A DNA stretch of 7,493 nt from Clostridiaceae bacterium. Its GTDB lineage: Bacteria; Bacillota; Clostridia; DSM-8532. How positions within the stretch are numbered: the stretch's first letter is position 1; the number at the start of each line of letters is the position of its first letter. Location of the stretch: NCBI GenBank assembly GCA_012842645.1, contig DUSJ01000136.1, forward strand, positions 1 to 7,493, written 5' to 3'. A program made the position numbers and the translations under genes. This document shows positions 1-6,628 of this stretch, piece after piece. The notes under the pieces were generated by a model. That model searched no databases. It was not told where the DNA came from and was given only the letters and a program-made list of their open reading frames with translations.

Positions 1-1857
1 TGCCTGAGATATATCGAAGTCTCCCGGGTATTGCATGGGGATGAAAACGGGATGAGCGCCATAGGCCTCCGCGCAGTAGTCAGCAACCTCTGCTACCTTA
101 CCTAAGTAATTCGAATCAAGCCATTTCCTGATGGAGAAACCAATCAGCGGCTTATTGAAAGGTATTTCCTCGGATTCCATGAGCCTGTCCACATCTTCCC
201 TGCATGCGGGCTCCAACAGGACAGCGGGGTCGGAAGTCACGTAAATATGGGGATTCTTAATACCCATAGCTTTTATTTCACTGAACGACCCGGAATCACG
301 CAGACTAATGGCATCCAGGGTGTTCAGGGTTTTTCCTGCCATGCTTCTGTTGAATTTGCGCTTTATGGGTCCAATACCATTGGCAAAAAGCATGGTCTTC
401 GCCCCCAGCCTTTTCGCCATTCTCAGGACGGTGAGATAATACCAGATGGACCTGTTGCTGGTATTGTCCTGTATGAGGCTTCCGCCGCCGGCGAGGAACA
501 GCCTTGTGGTTTTCAGCATGCGGAAAACCTTGACGATATTGAAACGGTTGACCGAATCTACGAGATACACCTTCATGGTCTCTTTAGGGTTCCTGGAAAA
601 TACCATGAACGAAAGTTCGGGGTCAATCCTGCGAAGTGCATCAACAGCCGAACGCAGTATGGCTTCATCGCCGCTGTTCTTGTACCCGTAATAGCCAAGT
701 ATGGCAATGTCGTATTTCTTGTTGTCTGCCTTGTTCCTGGACTCGTTTTTCAGGATTGTTTCATATATATGCAGCTGGGTTTCATACATTTTCCGCAGAG
801 AGAACTCAGCTTCGGCCTTTTCCCTCAGCGCGGCTCCCATTCTTTCACGCTTTTCCCTGTCAAGGGAAAGCTCCGCAAGATGCCTGCCAAGTGTTTTCCA
901 GTCCTTCGGCTCCACGAGATACCCGTTCACGCCCGTTTCGATAAGATCTCCCAGGCCGCCGACCCGGGTGCCGACAAAGACCTTTGAAAAACGCGCGCCC
1001 TCAAGAACGACATAGGGGAACCCCTCGCTGATGGATGTGAGCACATTGATGTCGATGACCTGGAAAAAGTCATAAGGCTTGTCGACAAGTCCCGTAAAGT
1101 GGACATACGAAGACAAACCCAGTTTATCGGCAAATTGCTTTAAGTGCGGCATCAGATCTTCGCCGGGGCCGGCTATGATGAAGCGGGCGTCGGGATTTTC
1201 CTTCACCACTTCGGCGGCGGCCCTGAGGAAAGTCTCATGGTCCTTGACAGGATGCAGGCGTGCCATGATGCCGATTATAACGCTGTCCTCGGGGAAGCGG
1301 ATATTGTAACGGGCAAAAAACTCCTTCCTGGTGCAGGCAGGTATCTCGTTGTCAAAGGGGATACCGTTGTTGACCAGGTATAAATGCTGGGGATTGAACC
1401 CCCTGTCCCTGAGCAGTTCTCTCAGGCTGCTTGAAACGCTTATGTGATAATTGATACGTCTCAGCGCAATCATATTGATGACGCCGAATGTATACCGCTT
1501 AAAAAAACTGTGCAGATAATCGAGGTGGTAATCGCTGTGAACTGTGGTCACCACCGGAATACCGGTGATGCGCTTTATAATCGAGGCCATCATGTTGGCC
1601 TTGGCGCCGTGGGAATGGATTATGTCATATTGACCCGACCTGACCAGCTTAAGGGTTTTTCGCAGGTCGGCCAAAATATTGCCTGTCCGGATGACGCGGG
1701 CATCAATCCCCATAGCCACAGCGTCATCATGGAACCGGCCTTTCCTGTAACTTACCAGCGTAACTTCTATATTCTTTCCCAATTCCTTTATTAGCTGGAG
1801 GACATGGCTCTTGGCGCCGCCCTCGTCGCCTCCGCCTATCAGGTGTATTACCTTCAT
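1..1857 (-). CDS. csaB: GT4 glycosyltransferase fused to CsaB-like polysaccharide pyruvyl transferase (3' end beyond window)
   Basis: The frame is open from ATG at 1857 to the left edge (619 codons, no stop). Residues 1-370 look like a GT-B family 4 glycosyltransferase: a Gly-rich N-terminal loop (IGGGDEGGAKSHV, 7-19), HSHGAKAN near 81-88, and the E-x7-E donor-site motif at E278 and E286 (SEGFPYVVLEG). A short linker leads into a second domain from about residue 380. There GYYGYKNSGDEAIL (388-401), GGGSLIQD (457-464), NGIGP, SLRDSGS and SDPAVLLEP match the CsaB polysaccharide pyruvyl transferase family. CsaB enzymes add ketal pyruvate to secondary wall polymers, creating the ligand for SLH-domain proteins. 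Both domains share one frame without any interruption, so this is a real fusion here. An SD (AAAGGA, 1868-1873) lies 10 bases before the ATG and abuts the stop codon of the upstream gene. It is the third gene of the operon. The enzyme is probably cytoplasmic or membrane-associated. The sugar substrate is unknown, and the last part of the pyruvyl transferase domain is not visible. Confidence 0.9.
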   Translation of the reverse strand, partial: MKVIHLIGGGDEGGAKSHVLQLIKELGKNIEVTLVSYRKGRFHDDAVAMGIDARVIRTGNILADLRKTLKLVRSGQYDIIHSHGAKANMMASIIKRITGIPVVTTVHSDYHLDYLHSFFKRYTFGVINMIALRRINYHISVSSSLRELLRDRGFNPQHLYLVNNGIPFDNEIPACTRKEFFARYNIRFPEDSVIIGIMARLHPVKDHETFLRAAAEVVKENPDARFIIAGPGEDLMPHLKQFADKLGLSSYVHFTGLVDKPYDFFQVIDINVLTSISEGFPYVVLEGARFSKVFVGTRVGGLGDLIETGVNGYLVEPKDWKTLGRHLAELSLDREKRERMGAALREKAEAEFSLRKMYETQLHIYETILKNESRNKADNKKYDIAILGYYGYKNSGDEAILRSAVDALRRIDPELSFMVFSRNPKETMKVYLVDSVNRFNIVKVFRMLKTTRLFLAGGGSLIQDNTSNRSIWYYLTVLRMAKRLGAKTMLFANGIGPIKRKFNRSMAGKTLNTLDAISLRDSGSFSEIKAMGIKNPHIYVTSDPAVLLEPACREDVDRLMESEEIPFNKPLIGFSIRKWLDSNYLGKVAEVADYCAEAYGAHPVFIPMQYPGDFDISQA

Positions 1858-1873
1858 CCCGGGTCAGATCCTT

Positions 1874-2710
1874 TCATTCATGCAGCCTGATATTGCGCCA
1901 TTCGTCACCGATAAGGATACGTTGGTGCGTGAAACCGATGTCTGTTAGCAATTCAAGGGCTTCCTCGAACCAGAAATCTATTTTGTCCGGATGATGGCAG
2001 TCCGAGTTTACCATTACCGGGATGCCCATATCCAGGCAGGCCTCAAGTATCCATCTGCTGGGGTACGGCTCGGTCATGTATCCCCTCGCTATGCCGCCGG
2101 TATTGACTTCGACGATGGTGTTGGACAGGGAAACAATTTCAAGGGTTTTCATCACTTCTTCCCTGTAATGGTCGTCCTCTTCGCTGAAATAACGGCCGTT
2201 TCCGTTGTTTTTCCTTATCACGTCCAGGTGGGCGACGATGTTGGGAGGCATTTTCATGAGCATTTCCCTTACCAGGCCGTAGTAAGCGGTCACAAGGGCG
2301 TCCGCATCGTTATCGAACCCGTTTTTCAGCGTATCCTCGAACTCTTCGCGGGTCCCGTCGAGGGGCATGTATGTTCCCGTTTTCTCGTTTTTGATAAAAT
2401 GGACGGCGCCTATGGTATAATCTATACCGTTCTTTATGCGCCAGTCGTTACAGCCGGGATAATAATCGGCCTCAAGTCCCGCGTATATCTCGATGGTTCC
2501 CCTGTATTTATCTTTCAGGGTCTTTATTGTTTTTATATACTCCTCGAAAAGCTCATGCTTAAGGTTCCATTCAGACTCGAACGAAACGGGGGCGTGGGCT
2601 GAAAACCCGAACACTCTGAAACCTTTGGATACGGCGGACTGTATATACTCCTCCAGTTCGCCTGTTCCGTCGTCAAAACGGCTGTGGGAGTGAAACGTGC
2701 TTTTTATCAT
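1874..2710 (-). CDS. PHP-domain phosphoesterase, HisJ (histidinol-phosphatase) family
   Basis: A 278-residue protein of normal length for the HisJ-type PHP family. The PHP metal site is well preserved: HSH at 7-9, H39 (SAHAPV), E80 (AGLEADYY), H104 (GAVHF), H161 with D163 (VAHLDVI), and SDCHH at 236-240 with D237 and H239. Family members hydrolyse phosphate monoesters using a two- or three-metal centre in the cytoplasm; the classic substrate is L-histidinol phosphate. No other histidine biosynthesis gene is in the window. The gene sits between an acyl-CoA synthetase-like ligase and a wall-polysaccharide enzyme, so the true substrate may differ. A strong SD (AAGGAG, 2715-2720) lies 4 bases before the ATG. 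The upstream ligase ends 18 bases away and the next gene starts 16 bases downstream, which supports one operon. Family assignment is firm; the substrate is open. Confidence 0.88.
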   Translation of the reverse strand: MIKSTFHSHSRFDDGTGELEEYIQSAVSKGFRVFGFSAHAPVSFESEWNLKHELFEEYIKTIKTLKDKYRGTIEIYAGLEADYYPGCNDWRIKNGIDYTIGAVHFIKNEKTGTYMPLDGTREEFEDTLKNGFDNDADALVTAYYGLVREMLMKMPPNIVAHLDVIRKNNGNGRYFSEEDDHYREEVMKTLEIVSLSNTIVEVNTGGIARGYMTEPYPSRWILEACLDMGIPVMVNSDCHHPDKIDFWFEEALELLTDIGFTHQRILIGDEWRNIRLHE

Positions 2711-2728
2711 ATATCTCCTTTTTATTTC

Positions 2729-4495
2729 TCAATGCTTTCCGTTCTTTGAGAAAACCTTGATCATGTCGCCGATGGTTTTCAGGGATATCAGCTCGACATG
2801 ACGCTTGATTTTCTTGGTGGTAGTTTTCTCAAATTCGCCTTCGCGTATTTCAAAATGTCTTATCTTCTTGTAGGAAGACAATTTCTTGTTGGCTTTCTGA
2901 ACTTCCTGCTTGATTAGCTTGTAAAGCTCGTCGGGCACGGGCACCTTGCCGAATTTCTCGACGATTACTTCCATGTTGGGCACTATCTTTGCGCAGACAA
3001 TGGTGTCGTTTTCATTTTCATTGTCGATGCCGTAAACCAGCGACTCTTTTATGTACTCGCTCTTGTTCAGGTAAAGCTCCACATCCTCGGGGAATATATT
3101 TTTCCCGTTTTTCGTGACGATTACGTTTTTCTTGCGCCCCGAGATATAAAGGAAGTTGTTCTTGTCAAGGTAACCGCTGTCCCCGGTGTACAGCCAGCCG
3201 TCGCGAATGGCTGCCTGGGTTGCTTCAGGATTTTTATAATATCCCAGCATGACGATGGGTCCTTTGATCTTGATCTCACCTATTCCGTCGGGTCCCGGAT
3301 TGTCGATGGCGATCTCTATGCCCGGAAGAGGCTGACCGGCGGAGGCATCCCTGTAGAAATCAAGGCGGTTGACTGACACGATGGGTGAACACTCGGTAAG
3401 CCCGTAACCCTGCATTATGTTCAGTCCCATTGCCCTGAGGGCCCTGGATACCTTCGGGTTGAGAGGTGCTGCGCCCGAGATGACAAGGCGGAGGTTTCCG
3501 CCGAGGTTATCAAGAACTTCCCTGAAAAGGTGCCTTCTGATATCGATACCCATTTTGAAGAGGACATGGGATATGAAAATCCCGAACTTCAGCGCTGCAA
3601 GACGTTTCTCCTTCTGGGCTTTCTTGATTATCTTCGAATATACGTTTTCCAGTATTAGGGGAACACTCATGATTATAGAAGGCTTGTATTCCTGGAGGTT
3701 GCTTGTTATGTGCCTCAGGCCTTCACAGAAGCAAATGGTTACTCCCATGTAGACCATGGTCAGGAAACCTGCGGTACATTCATATGTATGGTGCAGTGGC
3801 AATATTGACAATATCGAGTCGCTGTTGTCAGCGTTAAGCAGCTTGGCGACACCCATTATATCCGATGCTACGCTTTTATGGCTCAGCATTACTCCCTTGC
3901 TCTGTTCGGTAGTTCCCGAGGTGAAGATGAGCATGCTCATGGCTTCATTGTCTATGGCTGCATTGACGAATGAATTGTCTCCGTTGCTTATAAGTTCCTT
4001 TCCTCTTCCCGTCAGTTCGCTGAACGACAGGACTTCGTCATTTTCACTTTTTGCAAGATCAAAGCATATTATCTTTTTGAGCTTGGGAAGCCCCGGTTTC
4101 AGCCGGAGCAGGACATCGAGATATTCCCCCGAGCAGAAGACGGCGTTCGAATCGCTCCTGTCGAGCAAAGACGCGATCTCATTTTCCGGAAGCTCCTTGT
4201 CAAGAGGAACTACCACTCCGGTCCCGTTAACGACAGCAAGGTAGGAAACACACCATTCGTACCGGTTTTCGCTTATGATGCTTATCATGCTTCCTTTCAG
4301 GCCAATGCTGCACAGGGCCGTGCCCAGGTAGTTTATATCGTTGCTGAACTGCCGGAAACTTACACTCCTGATCGTTCCGCTGCTGCCTTTGACAAGGAAA
4401 GCGTCAAGATCGCCGTATATTTCCGTACTTTGCCGTACCATGTCGCGCAGATCGCTAATGTACCTGACTTCATAGAGCTTACTACCCTTACCCAT
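2729..4495 (-). CDS. AMP-forming acyl-CoA synthetase / long-chain fatty acid CoA ligase-like (ANL superfamily)
   Basis: A 588-residue adenylate-forming enzyme that activates a carboxylate with ATP, normally passing it to CoA. Motifs in order, numbered from the start chosen here: the P-loop FTSGTTEQSKGVMLSHKS (about 191-208), ISGAAPL (340-346), QGYGLTECSP (362-371), DGWLYTGD (432-439), the hinge SGRKKNVIV (452-460) and a C-terminal TTTKKIKR (558-565) carrying the likely catalytic lysine. This order is typical of FadD/LcfA-like ligases. The frame can be extended to ATG at 4522, but that codon has no SD. GGGAG at 4505-4509 sits 9 bases before ATG 4495 and only 3 before ATG 4501, so 4495 is preferred. 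It is the first gene of the minus-strand operon, about 50 bases behind a near-consensus promoter. No acyl carrier protein or fatty-acid pathway gene is visible, so the acyl substrate is unknown. A role in supplying lipid for envelope work is only an inference from context. Confidence 0.9.
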   Translation of the reverse strand: MGKGSKLYEVRYISDLRDMVRQSTEIYGDLDAFLVKGSSGTIRSVSFRQFSNDINYLGTALCSIGLKGSMISIISENRYEWCVSYLAVVNGTGVVVPLDKELPENEIASLLDRSDSNAVFCSGEYLDVLLRLKPGLPKLKKIICFDLAKSENDEVLSFSELTGRGKELISNGDNSFVNAAIDNEAMSMLIFTSGTTEQSKGVMLSHKSVASDIMGVAKLLNADNSDSILSILPLHHTYECTAGFLTMVYMGVTICFCEGLRHITSNLQEYKPSIIMSVPLILENVYSKIIKKAQKEKRLAALKFGIFISHVLFKMGIDIRRHLFREVLDNLGGNLRLVISGAAPLNPKVSRALRAMGLNIMQGYGLTECSPIVSVNRLDFYRDASAGQPLPGIEIAIDNPGPDGIGEIKIKGPIVMLGYYKNPEATQAAIRDGWLYTGDSGYLDKNNFLYISGRKKNVIVTKNGKNIFPEDVELYLNKSEYIKESLVYGIDNENENDTIVCAKIVPNMEVIVEKFGKVPVPDELYKLIKQEVQKANKKLSSYKKIRHFEIREGEFEKTTTKKIKRHVELISLKTIGDMIKVFSKNGKH

Positions 4496-4553
4496 AATCA
4501 TAAACTCCCATCTTCGGTCCATCGAACAGACATAATCGGTTAACGTTGAGTTT

Positions 4554-4582
4554 ATTATACTTTATGTATTCTCTGATGACAA
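4554..4582 (-). promoter_or_regulatory. Sigma-A-type promoter for the ligase/PHP/GT-CsaB operon
   Basis: Read on the minus strand, TTGTCA (4577-4582) and TATAAT (4554-4559) are separated by exactly 17 bases. The -10 is perfect and the -35 matches TTGACA at five of six positions. The predicted start near 4547 gives a leader of about 50 bases before the ATG at 4495. Confidence 0.8.
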
Positions 4583-4668
4583 CACAATCAATGGGACACC
4601 TCCTGTCCGGCGCGCAGAAAGCGGCGCTCCTGCATTCGGTTTTAAGCGGTAAAATCCCTTATGGTTTT

Positions 4669-4675
4669 TGTCGAA
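4669..4675 (+). promoter_or_regulatory. Candidate Spo0A box, upstream copy
   Basis: TGTCGAA is an exact match to the core 0A box. It is embedded in a T-rich/A-rich context (TTTTTGTCGAAAAAA), as in well-studied Spo0A targets. It lies about 75 bases before the predicted start of the plus-strand promoter, a plausible activator position. A 7-base match alone is weak evidence; the flanks and the second copy strengthen it. Confidence 0.45.
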
Positions 4676-4711
4676 AAAATGCTTATAAAGGCCTGTTATT
4701 TCGTGAAATTG

Positions 4712-4740
4712 TTGAAACATGGTCTTTTGTATGATATTAT
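4712..4740 (+). promoter_or_regulatory. Sigma-A-type promoter for the PP2C-like/LysM locus
   Basis: TTGAAA (4712-4717) and TATTAT (4735-4740) are separated by 17 bases, each five of six to consensus. The predicted start near 4747 lies downstream of an in-frame TTG at 4744. This rules out that TTG and leaves ATG 4822 as the start, with a leader of about 75 bases. Confidence 0.65.
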
Positions 4741-4800
4741 TTATTGAGAGCTGTTAATCCACGCTTTTTAGCTGCTGAGCGCTTTTCCGGTTACCAATCA

Positions 4801-4807
4801 TGTCGAA
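4801..4807 (+). promoter_or_regulatory. Candidate Spo0A box, downstream copy
   Basis: A second exact TGTCGAA in the same orientation, about 54-60 bases after the predicted transcription start and directly before the SD (AAGAGGG, 4808-4814). Binding here would more naturally block transcription than activate it. Confidence 0.35.
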
Positions 4808-4821
4808 AAGAGGGATATCCT

Positions 4822-5139
4822 ATGAGCAGCGTGATCAAGGTAAATGCAAGTGTCTATTCCCGTATCGGTTACGGCAGGACGAGCAATACCAACTCCTTTT
4901 ATATGAACGGCAAATTCTCATCCGACAATAATGTCGATAATATCCAGGCATCCATGGAAAACAGGGGCCTGGAATACCTGTTTTCAGTTGCCGACAACAT
5001 GGTATGCGACCATCCTGAACAGGATATCAGTGTTTCCATCCTCAGGGAACTGGGAAAGTTTCATGAAAGGATCGCAGTAAGCGGCGGAAACATCCAGGGA
5101 AAAATCAGGGAACTGGAAAACCGTGTGAATGACGCCTAA
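4822..5139 (+). CDS. N-terminal fragment of a PP2C-like phosphatase domain, ended by an in-frame TAA
   Basis: A 105-residue frame. ATG 4822 is chosen because AAGAGGG (4808-4814) lies 7 bases upstream and the promoter start falls after the alternative TTG at 4744. The sequence resembles the first third of a PP2C-family Ser/Thr phosphatase. GYGRTSNTNSFYMNG (16-30) aligns with the usual R-x-x-NED motif, and FSVADNMVCDHPEQD (54-68) aligns with the VADGMGGH motif. The second-motif aspartate (D58) is present. The NED acidic residues appear as T23 and N24, and the DG glycine is N59, so the metal site is degenerate. The remainder (70-105) is a predicted helix that would continue across the TAA at 5137-5139. 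The next reading frame starts 24 bases later in the same phase and carries the rest of the PP2C fold. The two were most likely one gene. Alone this piece would lack most of the domain. A nonsense mutation, a sequence error or genuine split expression are all possible. Confidence 0.75.
   Translation: MSSVIKVNASVYSRIGYGRTSNTNSFYMNGKFSSDNNVDNIQASMENRGLEYLFSVADNMVCDHPEQDISVSILRELGKFHERIAVSGGNIQGKIRELENRVNDA
5137..5139 (+). other. In-frame TAA splitting the PP2C-like/LysM gene
   Basis: Both halves (4822-5139 and 5164-6180) are in the same phase, and no other stop lies between them. The bridging codons read NDA-stop-RLIKSFLEMNR, a continuous amphipathic helix as expected within PP2C. One base change (TAA to TAC or TAT, Tyr) would restore a 452-residue protein. 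The context is TAA followed by CG, with no obvious recoding element. Other genes here use TAA and TGA as normal stops, so a changed genetic code is unlikely. Confidence 0.7.
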
Positions 5140-5163
5140 CGTCTTATTAAAAGCTTCCTTGAA

Positions 5164-6180
5164 ATGAACAGGGTACCTGCGGACGACCCTTCATGGAATA
5201 TGGGCTTTTCCGGCCTTCTTCTTTCAGACGGGCAGTTTGTCGCTCTGAGCAGCGGCAGCGGCCGTATTTACATGATGCGGGAAGGCATGTTCAGACCGCT
5301 TGCATCCGAGACTTCACGGGCGAAGAAGGAAATCGACATCAGGATGAACGAGGACGCGGAGGTTAGTGAACTGGAGCTTCCGGGAGATGAAGAGCGCGGC
5401 AGCGTCATAGTCTCAGACATTTATAATATCCAGGAAGGAGATTCCTTTATTCTTCTCAGCGACGGCCTGTACCAGGCGCTGGGCGAGGAAAAGATCGAGG
5501 ATCTTCTTGCCCTGAGAAGCGACAGCACGTATATTGCCTATCGTCTGGTAGAAGAAGCATTGAAGAGGAAAACAACAGGAGATGTTACAGCATTGGTGGT
5601 CCAGGTGGAAAAAGTGACCGCCAGCGCGGGGACAGTGAAAAAATCGGCTCCGCGCGCCCAGTCGAGACAAACCGTCAAGACAAGGGTTGACAAGCTGAAC
5701 AAGGCTCCTGCCATCACATACAAGTATGACCGGAGAAATGCGGCAAAATACAAAAGTACGGTATTGGTCGTTATGGTCATAATTTCCGTAATGTTGCTGT
5801 TCGGTTTGGTTTTCAAGATGATTGATTCCCTCATGAAAACCGGCAGTGAAAACATAGGGAAAAACCCGTCGACAACTACCGCATCCCCGACGTTGTCCCC
5901 GACCAGGTCTCCCGGCGAGACAGGTTCTCCTGCAGATGATCCGGACGAGACAGTCACCCCGACCCCGACACCGACGTCCACGCCGACCCCGACACCCGAG
6001 GAACAGATCCATGTGGTTCAAAAGGGAGACAGCATGAGCGCGATTACAAGGAAGTATTACGGGGATACGACGCTTCTGAACAAGCTGTGCAAGTATAATA
6101 ACATATCCGATCCCGACAAGATCATCCAGGGACAGAAAATAAAGATACCGCCCATTGAGGTCCTGAAGAACCTGAATTAA
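5164..6180 (+). CDS. PP2C-like C-terminal part, transmembrane helix, Thr/Pro linker and LysM domain
   Basis: A 338-residue frame continuing the preceding fragment. Residues 11-150 carry the rest of a PP2C-like domain: GSGRIYMMREG (31-41) in place of the usual GDSRxY, FILLSDGLYQAL (95-106) matching the SDGL metal motif with D100, and TTGDVTALVVQV (137-148) with D140 at the terminal DNxT position. A basic segment (about 159-198) precedes one hydrophobic helix (199-217). Then come a Ser/Thr/Pro-rich linker (236-279) and a LysM domain (HVVQKGDSMSAITRKYYGD through KIKIPP, 283-330), which binds peptidoglycan. The expected topology is PP2C in the cytoplasm and LysM in the wall, linking wall state to an intracellular phosphatase-like domain. 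The ATG at 5164 has no SD in the 24 bases after the upstream stop, so efficient independent translation is doubtful. A strong terminator follows. If the stop were absent, the protein would run from 4822 as 452 residues. Confidence 0.82.
   Translation: MNRVPADDPSWNMGFSGLLLSDGQFVALSSGSGRIYMMREGMFRPLASETSRAKKEIDIRMNEDAEVSELELPGDEERGSVIVSDIYNIQEGDSFILLSDGLYQALGEEKIEDLLALRSDSTYIAYRLVEEALKRKTTGDVTALVVQVEKVTASAGTVKKSAPRAQSRQTVKTRVDKLNKAPAITYKYDRRNAAKYKSTVLVVMVIISVMLLFGLVFKMIDSLMKTGSENIGKNPSTTTASPTLSPTRSPGETGSPADDPDETVTPTPTPTSTPTPTPEEQIHVVQKGDSMSAITRKYYGDTTLLNKLCKYNNISDPDKIIQGQKIKIPPIEVLKNLN
5959..5996 (+). repeat. GC-rich direct repeat encoding the Thr/Pro linker
   Basis: CCGACCCCGACACC occurs at 5959-5972 and 5983-5996, 24 bases apart and in frame. 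It encodes part of the alternating Pro-Thr stretch between the transmembrane helix and LysM. Such repeats change length easily by slippage. The reverse strand is open here only because of the biased composition. Confidence 0.7.
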
Positions 6181-6216
6181 ACGAAAACTAATAGAACACT
6201 GAATTCTTCATAAAAA

Positions 6217-6246
6217 GTCCTGCCATTTTCGTGGCAGGACCTTTTT
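6217..6246 (+). terminator. Bidirectional intrinsic terminator
   Basis: A perfect 9-base stem, GTCCTGCCA (6217-6225) with TGGCAGGAC (6232-6240), has a 6-base loop. It is followed by C and five T on the plus strand and preceded by five A, which form the U tract on the minus strand. It ends the LysM gene (stop 6180) and also the convergent XRE gene, whose stop codon (6245-6247) overlaps the T tract. Confidence 0.9.
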
Positions 6247-6574
6247 ATTCGTCCGTTCTTTCAGTCAGGGCTGAAATGGTTTTGTAAATGACGTTCAGTT
6301 CGTGCAGGGTGCAATTGCTGAGGCTGCGTTCTATTTTGCTCTGGAGATCCCTTCCGTCGGTTCTTTCAGGAAAGAACACCGAATCAACCGAAAAGTTAAG
6401 GGAACGGGCCAGCCTGTAAAGAATGTCCACAGAAGGTTTCCTCCGTCCCGCTTCAAGCTGTTTGAGATGGACGGAAGTAATGCCCACCATCTCTGCAAGC
6501 TGTTCCTGTGTCAGTTTTTTCTCCGTGCGGGCATTTTTTATTGCCGCTCCTAGCCGCTTGGCATCAAGTTCCAC
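6245..6574 (-). CDS. XRE-family helix-turn-helix transcriptional regulator
   Basis: A 109-residue protein. Residues 7-62 form a Cro/C1-type helix-turn-helix domain (LGAAIKNARTEKKLTQEQL, then MVGITSVHLKQLEAGRRKPS and ILYRLARSLN), so it is expected to bind DNA as a dimer. The C-terminal 40 residues (about 70-109) form a short helical tail that may serve in dimerisation; no ligand or protease domain is seen. The start is GTG at 6574, with a strong SD (AAAGGAGGG, 6584-6592) whose GGAGG ends 10 bases upstream. The gene is divergent from the REC-domain gene and converges on the LysM gene, sharing its terminator. Its natural targets would be its own promoter region and that of the REC gene, where a perfect palindrome lies. 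The family is certain; its regulon is unknown. Confidence 0.9.
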   Translation of the reverse strand: MELDAKRLGAAIKNARTEKKLTQEQLAEMVGITSVHLKQLEAGRRKPSVDILYRLARSLNFSVDSVFFPERTDGRDLQSKIERSLSNCTLHELNVIYKTISALTERTDE

Positions 6575-6599
6575 TGTCTTCCGCCCTCCTTTATTGTTT

Positions 6600-6628
6600 A
6601 TCCTAAATGTTGTCAGTTTACTTGAAAA
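6600..6628 (-). promoter_or_regulatory. Possible weak promoter for the XRE regulator
   Basis: On the minus strand TTTTCA (6623-6628) and TAGGAT (6600-6605) are 17 bases apart, each four of six to consensus. The -35 overlaps the -35 of the divergent REC promoter. The predicted start would fall right at the SD, giving a very short leader, so this is tentative. Confidence 0.3.

Larger units (their letters stand above)
4496..4821. other. Divergent intergenic region, 326 bp
   Basis: This non-coding stretch separates the minus-strand operon from the plus-strand PP2C-like/LysM locus. It holds a promoter in each direction (4554-4582 minus, 4712-4740 plus), two TGTCGAA sequences resembling Spo0A boxes (4669-4675 and 4801-4807), and a short potential hairpin GGACA-CCTCC-TGTCC (4594-4608). 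Between about 4610 and 4665 nothing recognisable is seen. Confidence 0.75.

Noticed and set aside
247..987. Long plus-strand open frame over the left edge
   Set aside because: It lies antisense to the uninterrupted GT4-CsaB frame, shows no protein family features and has no promoter or SD; it is a shadow of the minus-strand gene.
1991..2602. Plus-strand open frame of 203 codons
   Set aside because: Antisense to the PHP gene, whose metal-binding motifs are clear on the minus strand.
4496..4522. ATG 4522 (or 4501) as the start of the acyl-CoA synthetase-like gene
   Set aside because: 4522 has no SD, and GGGAG is only 3 bases from 4501; ATG 4495 has it at 9 bases.
4567..4609. AGGAGGTG followed by a tiny TTG-started frame on the minus strand, a possible leader peptide
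   Set aside because: It lies upstream of, and overlaps, the minus-strand promoter, so the operon transcript would not contain it; only about nine codons.
4744..4821. TTG at 4744 as the start of the PP2C-like fragment
   Set aside because: It precedes the predicted transcription start (about 4747) and has no SD; ATG 4822 has AAGAGGG at a 7-base distance.
5137..5139. Altered genetic code or recoded amino acid at the TAA
   Set aside because: TAA ends other genes here normally (for example 6178-6180 and the XRE gene), it is not TAG or TGA, and no recoding structure is apparent.
5413..6021. Minus-strand frames rich in Arg/Gly or Val/Gly
   Set aside because: They arise from the reverse complement of the repetitive Thr/Pro linker and PP2C-like coding sequence; no family resemblance.
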